DNA from: Thermococcus peptonophilus
GTDB lineage: Archaea > Methanobacteriota_B > Thermococci > Thermococcales > Thermococcaceae
Assembly: GCF_001592435.1 (NCBI RefSeq)
Contig: NZ_CP014750.1
Coordinates: forward strand, 806,001 to 870,000
Reading direction: 5' to 3'
Length of the DNA stretch: 64,000 bases
Of the stretch, positions 49,831 through 58,773 are shown one piece after another. The stretch's first letter is position 1; the number at the start of each line of letters is the position of its first letter. Both the position numbers and the translations under genes were made by a program. Below the pieces are notes generated by a model. That model was given only the letters and a program-made list of their open reading frames with translations. It was not told the DNA's origin and ran no database searches.

Positions 49831-50856
49831 ATGCACGAGGTTCCCTTCGGCGAGATACTTGAAAAGCTCCAGGAACTTAACGCTCAAAGGGTTCTCATCC
49901 AGACTCCCGAGGGCCTCAAGAGGGAGGCGCAGGAGTTGGCCGACTTCCTTGAGGAGAACGGGATTGAGACAATAATAAGGGGGGACATAAACTACGGCGC
50001 CTGTGATCCAGCCGACAGCGAGGCTAAGAGATTAGGATGCGACGCACTAATCCATCTTGGACACTCATACATGCAGCTCCACCTCGAGGTTCCAACGATT
50101 TTTGTGCCTGCCTTTGCGAAGGTTGACGTACTCCCCGCCCTTGAGAAGAACCTCGAGGAAATCAGAAAACTCGGAAGAAGGATAGCACTCGTCACGACGG
50201 CCCAGCACATCCACCATCTTGAACGGGCGAAAGAATTTCTGGAAAAGAACGGCTTTGAGGTGCTGATCGGAAAGGGCGACTCAAGGGTGAGCTGGCCCGG
50301 TCAGGTGCTTGGGTGCAACTTCAGCGCGGCTAAAGTTGACGCCGAGGGCGTTCTCTTCATCGGCGCCGGCTACTTCCACCCGATAGGCGTCGCCATGGCG
50401 GTTAAGAAACCAACGCTCGCGATCAACCCGTACTCCGGCGATGCTATATGGATGGAGGAGGAAGCGGAGAGGCTCGTGAGGAAGCGCTGGGCGCAGATAG
50501 CCAAGGCGATGGATGCGCAGAGGTTCGGAGTGATAACGAGCACGAAGAAAGGCCAGCTGAGACTTGCGGAGGCGAAAAGAATCGTCAAGATCCTCCGCGA
50601 GCACGGAAAGTACGCGAGGCTTTTGGCGATGAACCACATAAGCTATCAGGCTTTAGAGGGATTCGACTTTGACGCTTACGTAGTCGTCGCCTGCCCGCGC
50701 GTCCCGATAGACGACTACGAGAACTGGATGAAGCCCGTGCTTACCCCAAGGGAGGTTGAAATCCTCCTCGGGCTGAGGGAAGACTATGAGTTCGACGAGA
50801 TTCTCGGCGCCGAGAGAAAGGAAGACGAGCCCATTGGCATAAGTCTGCGCTACTGA
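49831..50856 (+). CDS. dph2: Diphthamide biosynthesis enzyme Dph2
   Basis: Radical enzyme that transfers the 3-amino-3-carboxypropyl group of SAM to a histidine of aEF2, first step of diphthamide synthesis. The three cluster cysteines are Cys58 (INYGACDPAD), Cys162 (LGCNFSAA) and Cys288 (VACPRVPIDD), one in each of three homologous domains, which together hold a [4Fe-4S] cluster. Length (341) matches Pyrococcus Dph2. GGTGAG lies before ATG 49831; GTG 49822 is part of that site. Confidence 0.95.
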   Translation: MHEVPFGEILEKLQELNAQRVLIQTPEGLKREAQELADFLEENGIETIIRGDINYGACDPADSEAKRLGCDALIHLGHSYMQLHLEVPTIFVPAFAKVDVLPALEKNLEEIRKLGRRIALVTTAQHIHHLERAKEFLEKNGFEVLIGKGDSRVSWPGQVLGCNFSAAKVDAEGVLFIGAGYFHPIGVAMAVKKPTLAINPYSGDAIWMEEEAERLVRKRWAQIAKAMDAQRFGVITSTKKGQLRLAEAKRIVKILREHGKYARLLAMNHISYQALEGFDFDAYVVVACPRVPIDDYENWMKPVLTPREVEILLGLREDYEFDEILGAERKEDEPIGISLRY

Positions 50857-50955
50857 CCCAACACCCTGCTTAAATTTTTAAAATTTTTCATGTTTTGTGT
50901 TCGAATAACAAAATCCTAATAAGGTTTGACGTAGAAAACAGTCGGGCGGTGCGCC

Positions 50956-52734
50956 GTGTCTGATGATTCAAAGCTCCTCGAGGAGTACCTCAAGTCGGGG
51001 AAGATCAAAAAAGCTTCAGAGCTTGTTCTCGGCAATGAAGAAGCCCTCACACTGCTTTTGTCTTTTCTTCACAGCAAAGACTCAAAGATGAAGCTGGCGG
51101 CGGTTATGGCCCTCGGAGAGGCCTTGAAGCGAATGCCCGACATAATGCGTCTTAGAATCCTAAAGAGAACCCTTGATGACTTGATAGCTCTGGCACTGGA
51201 GAACGACGACAGGGTTCCAATCTATGCCCTCAGAGCAATAAAAGCCCTCATTACTGGACTCCCTCTTGATCCTGAGAGCTTCGTGAAGCTCGGCCATGCG
51301 CTCAAAGACCTCGTAAAGGCACGCAGGAACGAGATTGTTCTCCTTGAAATTCCACCCATCCTGGAGAACGTTAGGATAACCTTCCCAGATCCAAGGGTTC
51401 ACGATGTTATTGCCAGGCTTCTCCGCTCCAAGAACCCCAGGCTTAGGGCAATGGGCCTCAGACTCCTCCTAAACATCACCGCTTACACGGGAGACCCCTC
51501 CCTTTTAAAGACGGCTTTTTCTGAAGTCCGCGATATGATTACTGGTGAAGACATACCCCTGACAGACTTCGCTTTGAACCTGCTCCTTGAGATATCACAC
51601 TATCCCCTGCGTGAGGAGTTCATTGATGATGTTACCGGTGTGTTAACCCTCGTGAAGAACCTCGCATTAAAAGGAAAACCCGAAGTAAGAGATAAGGCTC
51701 GAATAGTAGCTGAAAAGCTGGAGGATGCCATATCCAGATACTACAAAAACCGACCCGAGGAAGCGAGGAGAAAAATCCAGGAGCTTCTGATAAACGAACG
51801 CTTTTACGAAGCCATTGACCTTGCTCTGGCCGTGGGGGACACCTACGTCCTCAGCTGGCTGGCTCAGGAACTTGAGAGGATGGAAAAGGAGAGGCTGAGG
51901 ATAAACGAGAGAGTATTATCCGGGCCGAAATACCCGTCCCCTCCACCCGAGGCCGAGGCCCAGAAGTCCCTACAATTCCCGCACATATCTCAGTTCGGCA
52001 GGAAGAAAACGGGAAGAGAAAAACTGATGGACCATATAGGGAAATCAGAACAAATACCCAAGATGCCAGACGAGGAGACTAAAAAGGAGCTGGAAAAGGC
52101 AATAACCTCTGGAAAAACTTCTGAACTTACTGAGCTGGCGCTGAAAAAACCTGAAGTTATCTTTGAGCTGGAAAGAAAGCTTGAGGAAGGTGATAAGTTC
52201 GAGAAAATGGACGCCCTTTGGGCGCTCTCAAAGCTCGCTGAGAAGCTCGACGAAACGAATGCATTCATTCTCAAGCCTGCGGTCGGGCCTCTGATGGAGA
52301 TAGCCTCCTCTAAACACAGGTGGATGCGCTTCAGGGCCGTTAGGACGCTGGCTACCATTGTCCCGAAGGCCCCCTACGGCGACGAAATAGTCGGTCGGTT
52401 CCTTGAGTGGTACCTATCTGGGGACGAAGAAAAGGTTGTACCCTCACTCGAGTTCTTCAGCTATTATTTCCAGAAAACCTGGGACGAGAAGACGGTGAAG
52501 GTCGTCCTGTCCCGCCTTTTGGAATACCTTGAAAAGGAAGGGACGCGCTTTGATGCGCTCCTTACGCTTGACGCGCTGGTTGGGTCCGCCCCGGTCGAGA
52601 AGATCTCCCTACTTAAGCCGTTCGTTGAAAAGCTGAAGGAGATCAAAAAGACTGCCTCGCCCGACGAGCAGAAGCTCGCGATAAGAATTCTGGAGAATAT
52701 AGCTTCGAAGTCTAAGGCCCTGGTTGCCCACTGA
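50956..52734 (+). CDS. HEAT-repeat-like protein of unknown function
   Basis: A 592-residue all-helical protein made of HEAT/ARM-like repeats, e.g. LLLSFLHSKDSKMKLAAVMALGEAL, VHDVIARLLRSKNPRLRAMGLRLLL, MDALWALSKLAEKLDETNAF, and AVGPLMEIASSKHRWMRFRAVRTLA. A disordered Pro-rich stretch (PSPPPEAEAQ) splits it near residue 330. A segment ARRKIQELLINERFYEAIDLAL is paralleled by ARESAKRLRREGLEYEAVFI in the protein at 55369, so the two are related. GTG start with GGCGGTG upstream. Binding of a partner protein is the expected role; the partner is unknown. Confidence 0.75.
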   Translation: MSDDSKLLEEYLKSGKIKKASELVLGNEEALTLLLSFLHSKDSKMKLAAVMALGEALKRMPDIMRLRILKRTLDDLIALALENDDRVPIYALRAIKALITGLPLDPESFVKLGHALKDLVKARRNEIVLLEIPPILENVRITFPDPRVHDVIARLLRSKNPRLRAMGLRLLLNITAYTGDPSLLKTAFSEVRDMITGEDIPLTDFALNLLLEISHYPLREEFIDDVTGVLTLVKNLALKGKPEVRDKARIVAEKLEDAISRYYKNRPEEARRKIQELLINERFYEAIDLALAVGDTYVLSWLAQELERMEKERLRINERVLSGPKYPSPPPEAEAQKSLQFPHISQFGRKKTGREKLMDHIGKSEQIPKMPDEETKKELEKAITSGKTSELTELALKKPEVIFELERKLEEGDKFEKMDALWALSKLAEKLDETNAFILKPAVGPLMEIASSKHRWMRFRAVRTLATIVPKAPYGDEIVGRFLEWYLSGDEEKVVPSLEFFSYYFQKTWDEKTVKVVLSRLLEYLEKEGTRFDALLTLDALVGSAPVEKISLLKPFVEKLKEIKKTASPDEQKLAIRILENIASKSKALVAH

Positions 52735-52979
52735 GCCTCTTTATTACCTTGATGACGCTCTCTTTATCCTTGACCTTTATCCCCAAACCTCTTTCATCGG
52801 CCACTTCTTGGAGGATGGCTCTCGTAGGGAACTCACCTAAGGAAAGTGACGAGGGTGTTGTAAATTTCTTCAGGAGTGCCCTGTTCTTCCATGTGTTCAA
52901 TTGCCATCTCAATGCTCTCCAGCATTACTGACAGAAAAGCGTGCTTATCCTTGAGAACCCGGATAAGCTCACTCACCAT
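52712..52979 (-). pseudogene. Probable frameshifted third gene of the KaiC-like unit
   Basis: The frame from ATG 52979 (MVSELIRVLKDKHAFL...) stops after 48 codons at TGA 52833-52835, preceded by GGTG. A second frame, without a start codon, continues with convincing coding sequence (FPTRAILQEVADERGLGIKVK...) to 52712. Removing one T from the TTT at 52843-52845 joins them into one 88-residue helical protein. It overlaps the preceding gene by 11 bases. It could instead be a truncated 48-residue protein in use. Either way the second half is unlikely to be chance. Confidence 0.55.
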
Positions 52980-53283
52980 TCTCGACACCCGCGAACTTCT
53001 TCAGCAGGGCAATCGCGGTCTCTTTGTCCCTCTTATCAGGCTTGAGGCGGAGCTCCATCAGCAGGTTGTAGAAGAACATCGCCGCGCCGAACTCTCCGAA
53101 GAGCTCTTCTATTGCTCTGTAGAACTTGGCGGGGTCTCTACCAGCTATGTCAAGGGTTGTCCCGTATTTAGACTTAAGGTAGGCCTCAACTGTCGGGAGG
53201 AAGTGGGGACCTAATTGAGTCAGAAGCTCTTTGGCAGTCGCGACTATGAGAGCCCTGTTGATTTCGGCCTTGAGCTCACTCAA
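52969..53283 (-). CDS. Small NitrOD5-like partner protein of the double-KaiC ATPase
   Basis: A 104-residue alpha-helical protein resembling NitrOD5-type domains: INRALIVATAKELLTQLGPHFLPTVEAYLKSKYGTTLDI, then DPAKFYRAIEELFGEFGAAMFFYNLLMELRLK. These domains accompany KaiC-like ATPases and response regulators in archaea. The ATG overlaps the end of the ATPase gene by eight bases, so it is coupled to it. Likely it senses or transmits the state of the ATPase; the target is not known. Confidence 0.72.
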   Translation of the reverse strand: MSELKAEINRALIVATAKELLTQLGPHFLPTVEAYLKSKYGTTLDIAGRDPAKFYRAIEELFGEFGAAMFFYNLLMELRLKPDKRDKETAIALLKKFAGVENGE

Positions 53284-54622
53284 TCTTTATCCCTCCTTCC
53301 CCGATGGTGAACTCTCTCAAGGTCGGATCGTTCTCGGAGTGTCTCGTCTTCAGGACGAGGATATATCTCTTGAGGGCTTTTCCTGCCTCTTTGGGCACGT
53401 GGTAAGTGAGGAACAGCAGGTTGTCCACAAGGGTGCTAAATCCAGTGGTTGCAAGGTCTGTCATGCTCCCCGTGACGTAGGTTAGTATGAATGTTACTCT
53501 CCTCTCCTTGGCGAGAAGCTGGAGATACCTAACGGCCTTTATAAATTCCTTTTCATCCATATGGGCCTTCATTGCCGAGAGAGAGTCTATCACAAGAACG
53601 TTGAAGCTCTCCTTTTCAATTAGCTTCTTTATGAAAGCGTAGAATTCCATGGGCGTCCTGCCTTCGGGAACCATCGAGATTATTTCGAAGTTTTCTACAA
53701 GGCCGAGCTTGTGGAGGGTATCCTTCAGGGCGGCGGCGCTCTCTTCAAAGGCTATGTACAGAATGTTTCTGCCCGAGCTGGTGAGGTTTGAGGCAAAGTT
53801 GAGGGCCAGTATTGTCTTCCCTGAACCCGTTGGGCCCGCTATAAGGGTGATGCTGCTCTCATAGAGGCCGCCCCCAAGGAGCCTATCAAGGCCTTCGATT
53901 CCAGTCTTGAACCTGGATTTTAGTGCTTCTTTCTCGGTAAATTCGAGTTCAGGAACAGTAAAGACCTCTATTCCTTCCTCCGTTATAACATACTCATAGG
54001 CCGAGCGCCTGAGTGGCCTGCCACGCATCTTAGGTATTGTGAGGTACCGTCTTATCACTTCTCTGGTCCTTTCCATCTCAAGGATTATGACTCCATCAAC
54101 TACAAACTCTTCAATTCCAAAGCCGAGCCTCTTTTCGCCGTAGGGTATTTCATCAATGAGGATGGCCAGCGCGTCAAAGGCGTTTACCAAGCGGCCTATT
54201 ATGGAATGAAGGAAGGAACGCAGGTACTCTTCGCCAAACATCTGACCGAACACTGTAACAGAGTCAAAAACTATTATGTCTGGTTTGAACTCAACGATGT
54301 CGTTGATGAGGAATGCAATCATTCCCTCAAGCTCGTCCCTGGGAACAGTAAGCATGTCGTAGAACCTGAAGAGGGCGACCTCCTCCATCTTCGATAAGTC
54401 AATCCCCGCCTGAAGCGCGTTCCTGTAGAACTGCTTCTTAGTCTCTGCAAAGGAGACGTAGGCCCCCTTGAGTCCTCTCCTCATGTTGTTGTAAAGTATG
54501 TGAATTGCAAGGTGTGTCTTGCCAGTACCTGGGTTTCCTGCTAGGAGTATCGTTGAACCCCTTGAGAACCCGCCGTTCAGGGCCTTATCAAGACTGGGTA
54601 TTCCTGTTGGTATCAGTTCCAT
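53276..54622 (-). CDS. Double-domain KaiC-like ATPase
   Basis: A 448-residue cytosolic ATPase with two RecA/KaiC domains, the architecture of cyanobacterial KaiC. Domain 1: IPTGIPSLDKALNGGFSRGSTILLAGNPGTGKTH, DIIVFDSVTVFG. Domain 2 from about 225: GIEGLDRLLGGGLYESSITLIAGPTGSGKTI, VLVIDSLSAM, and a terminal hairpin KTRHSENDP. Both domains keep Walker A and B. GGAGGGGG precedes ATG 54622; MGGGRGT upstream is excluded. It is the first gene of a unit with the NitrOD5-like and the frameshifted small gene, bracketed by two HEAT-like genes. Confidence 0.85.
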   Translation of the reverse strand: MELIPTGIPSLDKALNGGFSRGSTILLAGNPGTGKTHLAIHILYNNMRRGLKGAYVSFAETKKQFYRNALQAGIDLSKMEEVALFRFYDMLTVPRDELEGMIAFLINDIVEFKPDIIVFDSVTVFGQMFGEEYLRSFLHSIIGRLVNAFDALAILIDEIPYGEKRLGFGIEEFVVDGVIILEMERTREVIRRYLTIPKMRGRPLRRSAYEYVITEEGIEVFTVPELEFTEKEALKSRFKTGIEGLDRLLGGGLYESSITLIAGPTGSGKTILALNFASNLTSSGRNILYIAFEESAAALKDTLHKLGLVENFEIISMVPEGRTPMEFYAFIKKLIEKESFNVLVIDSLSAMKAHMDEKEFIKAVRYLQLLAKERRVTFILTYVTGSMTDLATTGFSTLVDNLLFLTYHVPKEAGKALKRYILVLKTRHSENDPTLREFTIGEGGIKIE

Positions 54623-54689
54623 TGTCCCCCTCCCCCCACCCATGGTATTGCGCTAATGATATAAATAACTTTTTCAAACGGTGGACGGG

Positions 54690-55331
54690 ATGGAAGTGAA
54701 AATAAAGAAAAAGCACCTTGCAATGCTCCTTTCGAGGCTCAGGGGCTTTGAGAGCCCAAAGCCAGAGCTAGAGCAGTACAGGACTCCCGGCGATGTGGCC
54801 GCTGAGCTCTTGTGGTTAGCGTATTCCCTCGGTGAGGTCGAGAGAAAAGTCATCGCGGATCTGGGTGCTGGCACTGGTGTTTTGAGCATCGGCGCAGTCC
54901 TGCTGGGCGCTGAAAGGGTCTACGCCGTCGAGAGGGACAGAAGGGCCCTTGAAATCGCCCGGGAAAACGCGCGCTCACTTGACGTCGAAGACAAAATAGA
55001 GTTCGTAAACGCCGACGTTTCAGAGTTCTCGATGAAAGTGGATACTATCATAATGAACCCTCCCTTCGGAAGCCAAGTAAAGCACGCCGACAGACCCTTC
55101 CTCCTCAAGGCCTTTGAGGTGAGCGGCGTTGTCTACTCAATCCACCTCGCAAAGCCCGAGGTGAGAGCTTTTATAGAGGCCTTTGTCAGGGACAACGGGT
55201 TCGTCATAACCCATCGTCTGACGCTGCCATTTGAAATCCCTGCCCAGTTCCACTTCCACAGGAAGAGAATCGAGAGGATACCAGTTGACGCCTACCGATT
55301 CGAAAGAAAAATCGAAAAAGCTATATTGTAA
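54690..55331 (+). CDS. METTL5-like rRNA N6-adenine methyltransferase
   Basis: A 213-residue class I methyltransferase of the METTL5 type (COG2263): an initial helical part (LEQYRTPGDVAAELLWLA), motif I ADLGAGTGVLSIGAVLLGA, VERDRRALEIARENA, and the catalytic NPPFGSQVKHADRPFL, in which NPPF marks adenine/guanine N-methylation. Human METTL5 methylates 18S rRNA A1832; the archaeal protein presumably acts on 16S rRNA (inference). GGTGG precedes ATG 54690. The gene is followed by the second HEAT-like gene. Confidence 0.85.
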   Translation: MEVKIKKKHLAMLLSRLRGFESPKPELEQYRTPGDVAAELLWLAYSLGEVERKVIADLGAGTGVLSIGAVLLGAERVYAVERDRRALEIARENARSLDVEDKIEFVNADVSEFSMKVDTIIMNPPFGSQVKHADRPFLLKAFEVSGVVYSIHLAKPEVRAFIEAFVRDNGFVITHRLTLPFEIPAQFHFHRKRIERIPVDAYRFERKIEKAIL

Positions 55332-55368
55332 TACCCCACAACTTGGTGTAGTGTATGGGGGAACTGGT

Positions 55369-56301
55369 ATGGCCTACGATGAAATCCTCAAGACTCTTGA
55401 GTCATGGGATGCTAAGAGTCTGATCTCTCTGGCCCAAGAAGATGAGGAGATACTGATTACCTTAATTCGCATGCTCGATGAAGAGCGCTTCCAGCTCAGG
55501 GTTCTGGCCCTTCTGGAAGAGCTACTGCCCCTGCGGACGAACAGAGAAATATACAAGGAACTCTTCCCCCGTCTTCTCCTCCTGCTCACGAGGAACAGGA
55601 AGACAGCAGTAAAGGCCGCGAGGGTCATGAAGGTGCTCCTTCTCCAAGAGCCCCCCACAAAGGGAGATCTGCGGACCCTTCTGAAGGTCATGCTCGATAC
55701 TCCTGTAGAACAAAACGACCCCCGGTGGCTGGAGCTTGTTGACGCGGCCGACAAGCTGCCACCCATGGATTACAGGAACGTTGAAAACCTCGTGCTGGAG
55801 CTTATAAGAAGTGATAACCCTGGCCTGAAGCTCGTTGGACTTAAATTCGCAAAATCAATACCAGGAATCCGGGCCGAGGAGGTCATAAGAGAGGTATTGG
55901 GCCTCCTCCTGAATTCTAATAACCCGGTAATAGTTGACAAGGCGCTTGACCTAGTGTTCGAAATCCTCACGTCGCCCATCCCCCTCCGCATGGAGGATGT
56001 AATAAGATACCTGTACTCCCCCCTGAAGGCCCTCACGGAGTCCGCCCCCGACGCCATAATAACGTCAAAGGCCAGGGAAGTCTTCAGCGCGCTCGTAAAA
56101 AGCGCCCAGAGGTACTACGCCATCAGGCCAACCGAAGCCAGGGAGTCAGCAAAGCGGCTGAGAAGAGAGGGGCTTGAGTACGAGGCAGTCTTCATCGAGG
56201 AGATAGCCGGACAGCCCCACTCCCCCGTGCCGTATGGAAAGGAAACGCTCAAAATGCTGACAGAAGACCGCTCCGACCTCCCGGACTTCCTGAAGGGTTG
56301 A
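55369..56301 (+). CDS. HEAT-repeat-like protein, related to the 50956 gene
   Basis: A 310-residue helical-repeat protein. Repeats such as LITLIRMLDEERFQLRVLALLEELLP, LFPRLLLLLTRNRKTAVKAARVMKVLL and LVLELIRSDNPGLKLVGLKFAKSI follow the HEAT pattern; the end (ARESAKRLRREGLEYEAVFIEEI) parallels the middle of the larger HEAT-like protein. ATG 55369 has GGGGGAACTGG upstream. Both proteins flank the KaiC-like unit on opposite sides, suggesting a shared pathway though strands differ. Function unknown. Confidence 0.72.
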   Translation: MAYDEILKTLESWDAKSLISLAQEDEEILITLIRMLDEERFQLRVLALLEELLPLRTNREIYKELFPRLLLLLTRNRKTAVKAARVMKVLLLQEPPTKGDLRTLLKVMLDTPVEQNDPRWLELVDAADKLPPMDYRNVENLVLELIRSDNPGLKLVGLKFAKSIPGIRAEEVIREVLGLLLNSNNPVIVDKALDLVFEILTSPIPLRMEDVIRYLYSPLKALTESAPDAIITSKAREVFSALVKSAQRYYAIRPTEARESAKRLRREGLEYEAVFIEEIAGQPHSPVPYGKETLKMLTEDRSDLPDFLKG

Positions 56302-56340
56302 ACTTTTAAACCGAACCAGAAACTTTTTACAGGTGGTTCT

Positions 56341-57669
56341 GTGTCAAAGCTCAAGCTCAGCGACAGACAGCTCTATGCCCTCATAGAGGCCCTCAAGCTC
56401 GGCGAGGAGGTTAAGCCCAGCCAGCAGGCGAAGAGGAAGGCCTTTGCAAAGTACAGGATTGAGGGCTGGGAGAACTCCAAGCTGACTGGGATATTCTACT
56501 CAATCCAGAGGCGCCTCGGTTTGATAGACGAAATCATTGAGGAGCTCATTGGTGTTTCCCCACTCATCCTCGATCCCTGGCTGAGGGCCGCTTTAAGGGT
56601 GGCCGTTGAAGTGGGGGTCTTCCGCGAGCCCAGCGAGAAGACCCTCCAGCACCTCAAGGGAATCGCCCAGTTCCTCTCAAAGAGAACACACCCCTACGTC
56701 GGCTATTACTACTACGACCTCCTGCCAAGGGTCGTCAACTACGTACCAAAGCTCGACACAGAGGAGAAGAGGCTCAAGTGGAAGTACCTCTTCCCGGAGT
56801 GGTTCATAGCAAGGATGCGCGCCCTTCTTGGAGATGAAGCAGAGGAACTGCTCAAGGCACTTAACGACACCCTTCCGACGAGCATAAGGGTGAACCGCCT
56901 CAAGGCGAGCGTTGAAGAGGTGGAAAACTACCTAAGGAAGAAGGGCGTCCGCTTCGAGAGAAGTGAGAGAGTGGACACTGTAATCAGAATTCTCGACCCC
57001 TTCAACCCCGGGTGGCTCTTCAACAAGGGCTACGCCATAGCGCAGGAGGAAGCCTCTGCTGTCGCTTCCCTCATCCTCGACCCAAAGCCCGGGGAGAGGG
57101 TCGTTGACCTCGCGGCTGCCCCGGGAGGAAAAACAGCCCACATGGCGGAGCTGATGGAAAACAGGGGCAAAATTTATGCCCTCGATGTGGATAGCGCCAG
57201 AATAAAACGCATGAAAGAGATTTTCAAGAGAACCGGCGTTGAAATCGCCGAAGTTATTAAAGCCGATGGGAGAAAAGCTCCAGAGCTACTAGGCGAGGAA
57301 ATCGCCGATAAGGTTCTCCTCGATGCCCCGTGCACCAGCGACGGCACTATAGCGAAGAACCCCGAGCTCCGCTGGAGACTCCGGGAGAAGAACATTCCAA
57401 AGGTGGTTGCCCTTCAAAAGGGTCTCGTAGAGAGCGCCTGGAAACTCTTGAAACCTGGAGGAAGACTGCTATATTCAACGTGCTCAATGCTTCCAGAAGA
57501 GAACGAGGAAGTTGTGGAGTGGTTCCTTGAGCGGCATCCTGAGGCCGAGCTTGTGCCCCTAAGCGGCCCTTACGACCCGGGCTTTCTCGAGGGGACAATG
57601 AGAGCCTGGCCCCACAGACACAGAACTATCGGGTTCTTCTACGCACTGATAGAAAAGAAGGAAAGTTAA
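56341..57669 (+). CDS. RsmB/NOP-family RNA cytosine-5 methyltransferase
   Basis: A 442-residue m5C methyltransferase. Residues 1-150 form a NusB-like helical domain as in RsmB; then IRVNRLKASVEEVENYL, AQEEASAVASLILDP, motif I VVDLAAAPGGKTAHMAEL, DVDSARIKRMKE, KVLLDAPCTSDGTIAKNP (catalytic-site PC motif), and LLYSTCSMLPEENEEVVEWF (TC motif). Two cysteines, in APCTS and STCS, carry out catalysis and release. The GTG start follows AGGTGGTTCT. Target is rRNA or tRNA; related archaeal proteins act on either. Confidence 0.9.
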   Translation: MSKLKLSDRQLYALIEALKLGEEVKPSQQAKRKAFAKYRIEGWENSKLTGIFYSIQRRLGLIDEIIEELIGVSPLILDPWLRAALRVAVEVGVFREPSEKTLQHLKGIAQFLSKRTHPYVGYYYYDLLPRVVNYVPKLDTEEKRLKWKYLFPEWFIARMRALLGDEAEELLKALNDTLPTSIRVNRLKASVEEVENYLRKKGVRFERSERVDTVIRILDPFNPGWLFNKGYAIAQEEASAVASLILDPKPGERVVDLAAAPGGKTAHMAELMENRGKIYALDVDSARIKRMKEIFKRTGVEIAEVIKADGRKAPELLGEEIADKVLLDAPCTSDGTIAKNPELRWRLREKNIPKVVALQKGLVESAWKLLKPGGRLLYSTCSMLPEENEEVVEWFLERHPEAELVPLSGPYDPGFLEGTMRAWPHRHRTIGFFYALIEKKES

Positions 57670-58772
57670 GAGCTATCTTCTTTTGGCTCTTCTATCTTTA
57701 CCCTCAGTGCCTCCGCGAACCAGTTGACCCTCTGCGGGAACGGTATCTCGATGCCCTCTCTGTCGAGTGCCTCTTTGATCTTCTGGAGGAGGCGGTATTT
57801 CGAGCGGAGGAGGTTCTGACCCAGCCAGAGCTCGCTTGGAACCCACGCCCAGATCGTTATGTTGACCGAGCTGTCCCCGAGTTCCCTCACGTAGACCCTC
57901 GGCTCAGGTTCTGCGAGCACTATGGGTTCCTCCTCTAAGACCTTCATGATGGTGTCTATAGCCTTCTGGGCATCTTCCTTGTAGGCTATTCCCACGGTTA
58001 TCTCGGCCCTCCTTGCAGGATATTTCTGGAGGTTGATTATCTCGCTGTTAAACAGCTTCTCGTTTGGTATCCTGACGAGCGTGCCATCCCACTGCCGTAT
58101 TCTTGTGGAAAGGATTCTAATATCATGGACTATACCCTCAAAGTCTCCTATCCTTACCGCGTCCCCTATCCTAAGGGGCTTGTCGAAGTACATGAATATG
58201 CCCGAGATGAAGTTTGCTACAACAGTCTGGGCCGAAAAACCGAGGACGATACCCGTTATTCCCGCGGCGGCGATTATCGTTGACAATCTGCCACTCAGCC
58301 CTGCTATGTTGAGGGCCATGAAGAACGCCAGCGTGACGAAAGTATAGTAGTAGAGCTTCGCCTTGAGCTGAACTTCCGGAAGTTTCTGCTTTGAAGAACG
58401 CATTATAATGTAGTCCTTTGACTTTTTGGCAAGGACGTAAGAGAAGTAGAACACAAGGAAAGCGACGAGGATATTGCTCAGGCTGGTGCCAGCCACGGTA
58501 ATTGAGAGAACCCCAAGGGCGTCAAGGGAGTACACCAGAGCGACGACCACCACCATGTTGTGAATCGTTGAGGCAGTATCCTCGTTGATTATCCAGACGT
58601 ACTTTGTGGTTCTAGCAAGGCTGAGCAAGTACCTCCTGAGAACCTTTGCTATAACGAGGCCTACCATGAGGATTAAAACCGCCTTTACAACGGCACCTGT
58701 GGTTAGAGTAAAGAGGATCTTTCTTCCCAAAACGCCCTGATTCCAGAAGGAGGTACTGTTTGCAGCCCCCAT
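57666..58772 (-). CDS. MscS-family mechanosensitive channel
   Basis: A 368-residue small-conductance mechanosensitive channel. Four hydrophobic segments precede the pore helix SGRLSTIIAAAGITGIVLGFSAQTVVANFISGIFMYFDKPLRIGDAV (core motif AAGITGIVLGFSAQ), followed by the beta domain (GDFEGIVHDIRILSTRIRQWDGTLVRIPN) and a C-terminal alpha/beta region. The gene follows the DUF432 gene by one base with GAGGTGGTAGC as ribosome site. It ends overlapping the convergent methyltransferase gene by four bases. Protects against osmotic downshock. Confidence 0.93.
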   Translation of the reverse strand: MGAANSTSFWNQGVLGRKILFTLTTGAVVKAVLILMVGLVIAKVLRRYLLSLARTTKYVWIINEDTASTIHNMVVVVALVYSLDALGVLSITVAGTSLSNILVAFLVFYFSYVLAKKSKDYIIMRSSKQKLPEVQLKAKLYYYTFVTLAFFMALNIAGLSGRLSTIIAAAGITGIVLGFSAQTVVANFISGIFMYFDKPLRIGDAVRIGDFEGIVHDIRILSTRIRQWDGTLVRIPNEKLFNSEIINLQKYPARRAEITVGIAYKEDAQKAIDTIMKVLEEEPIVLAEPEPRVYVRELGDSSVNITIWAWVPSELWLGQNLLRSKYRLLQKIKEALDREGIEIPFPQRVNWFAEALRVKIEEPKEDSS

Positions 58773-58773
58773 G

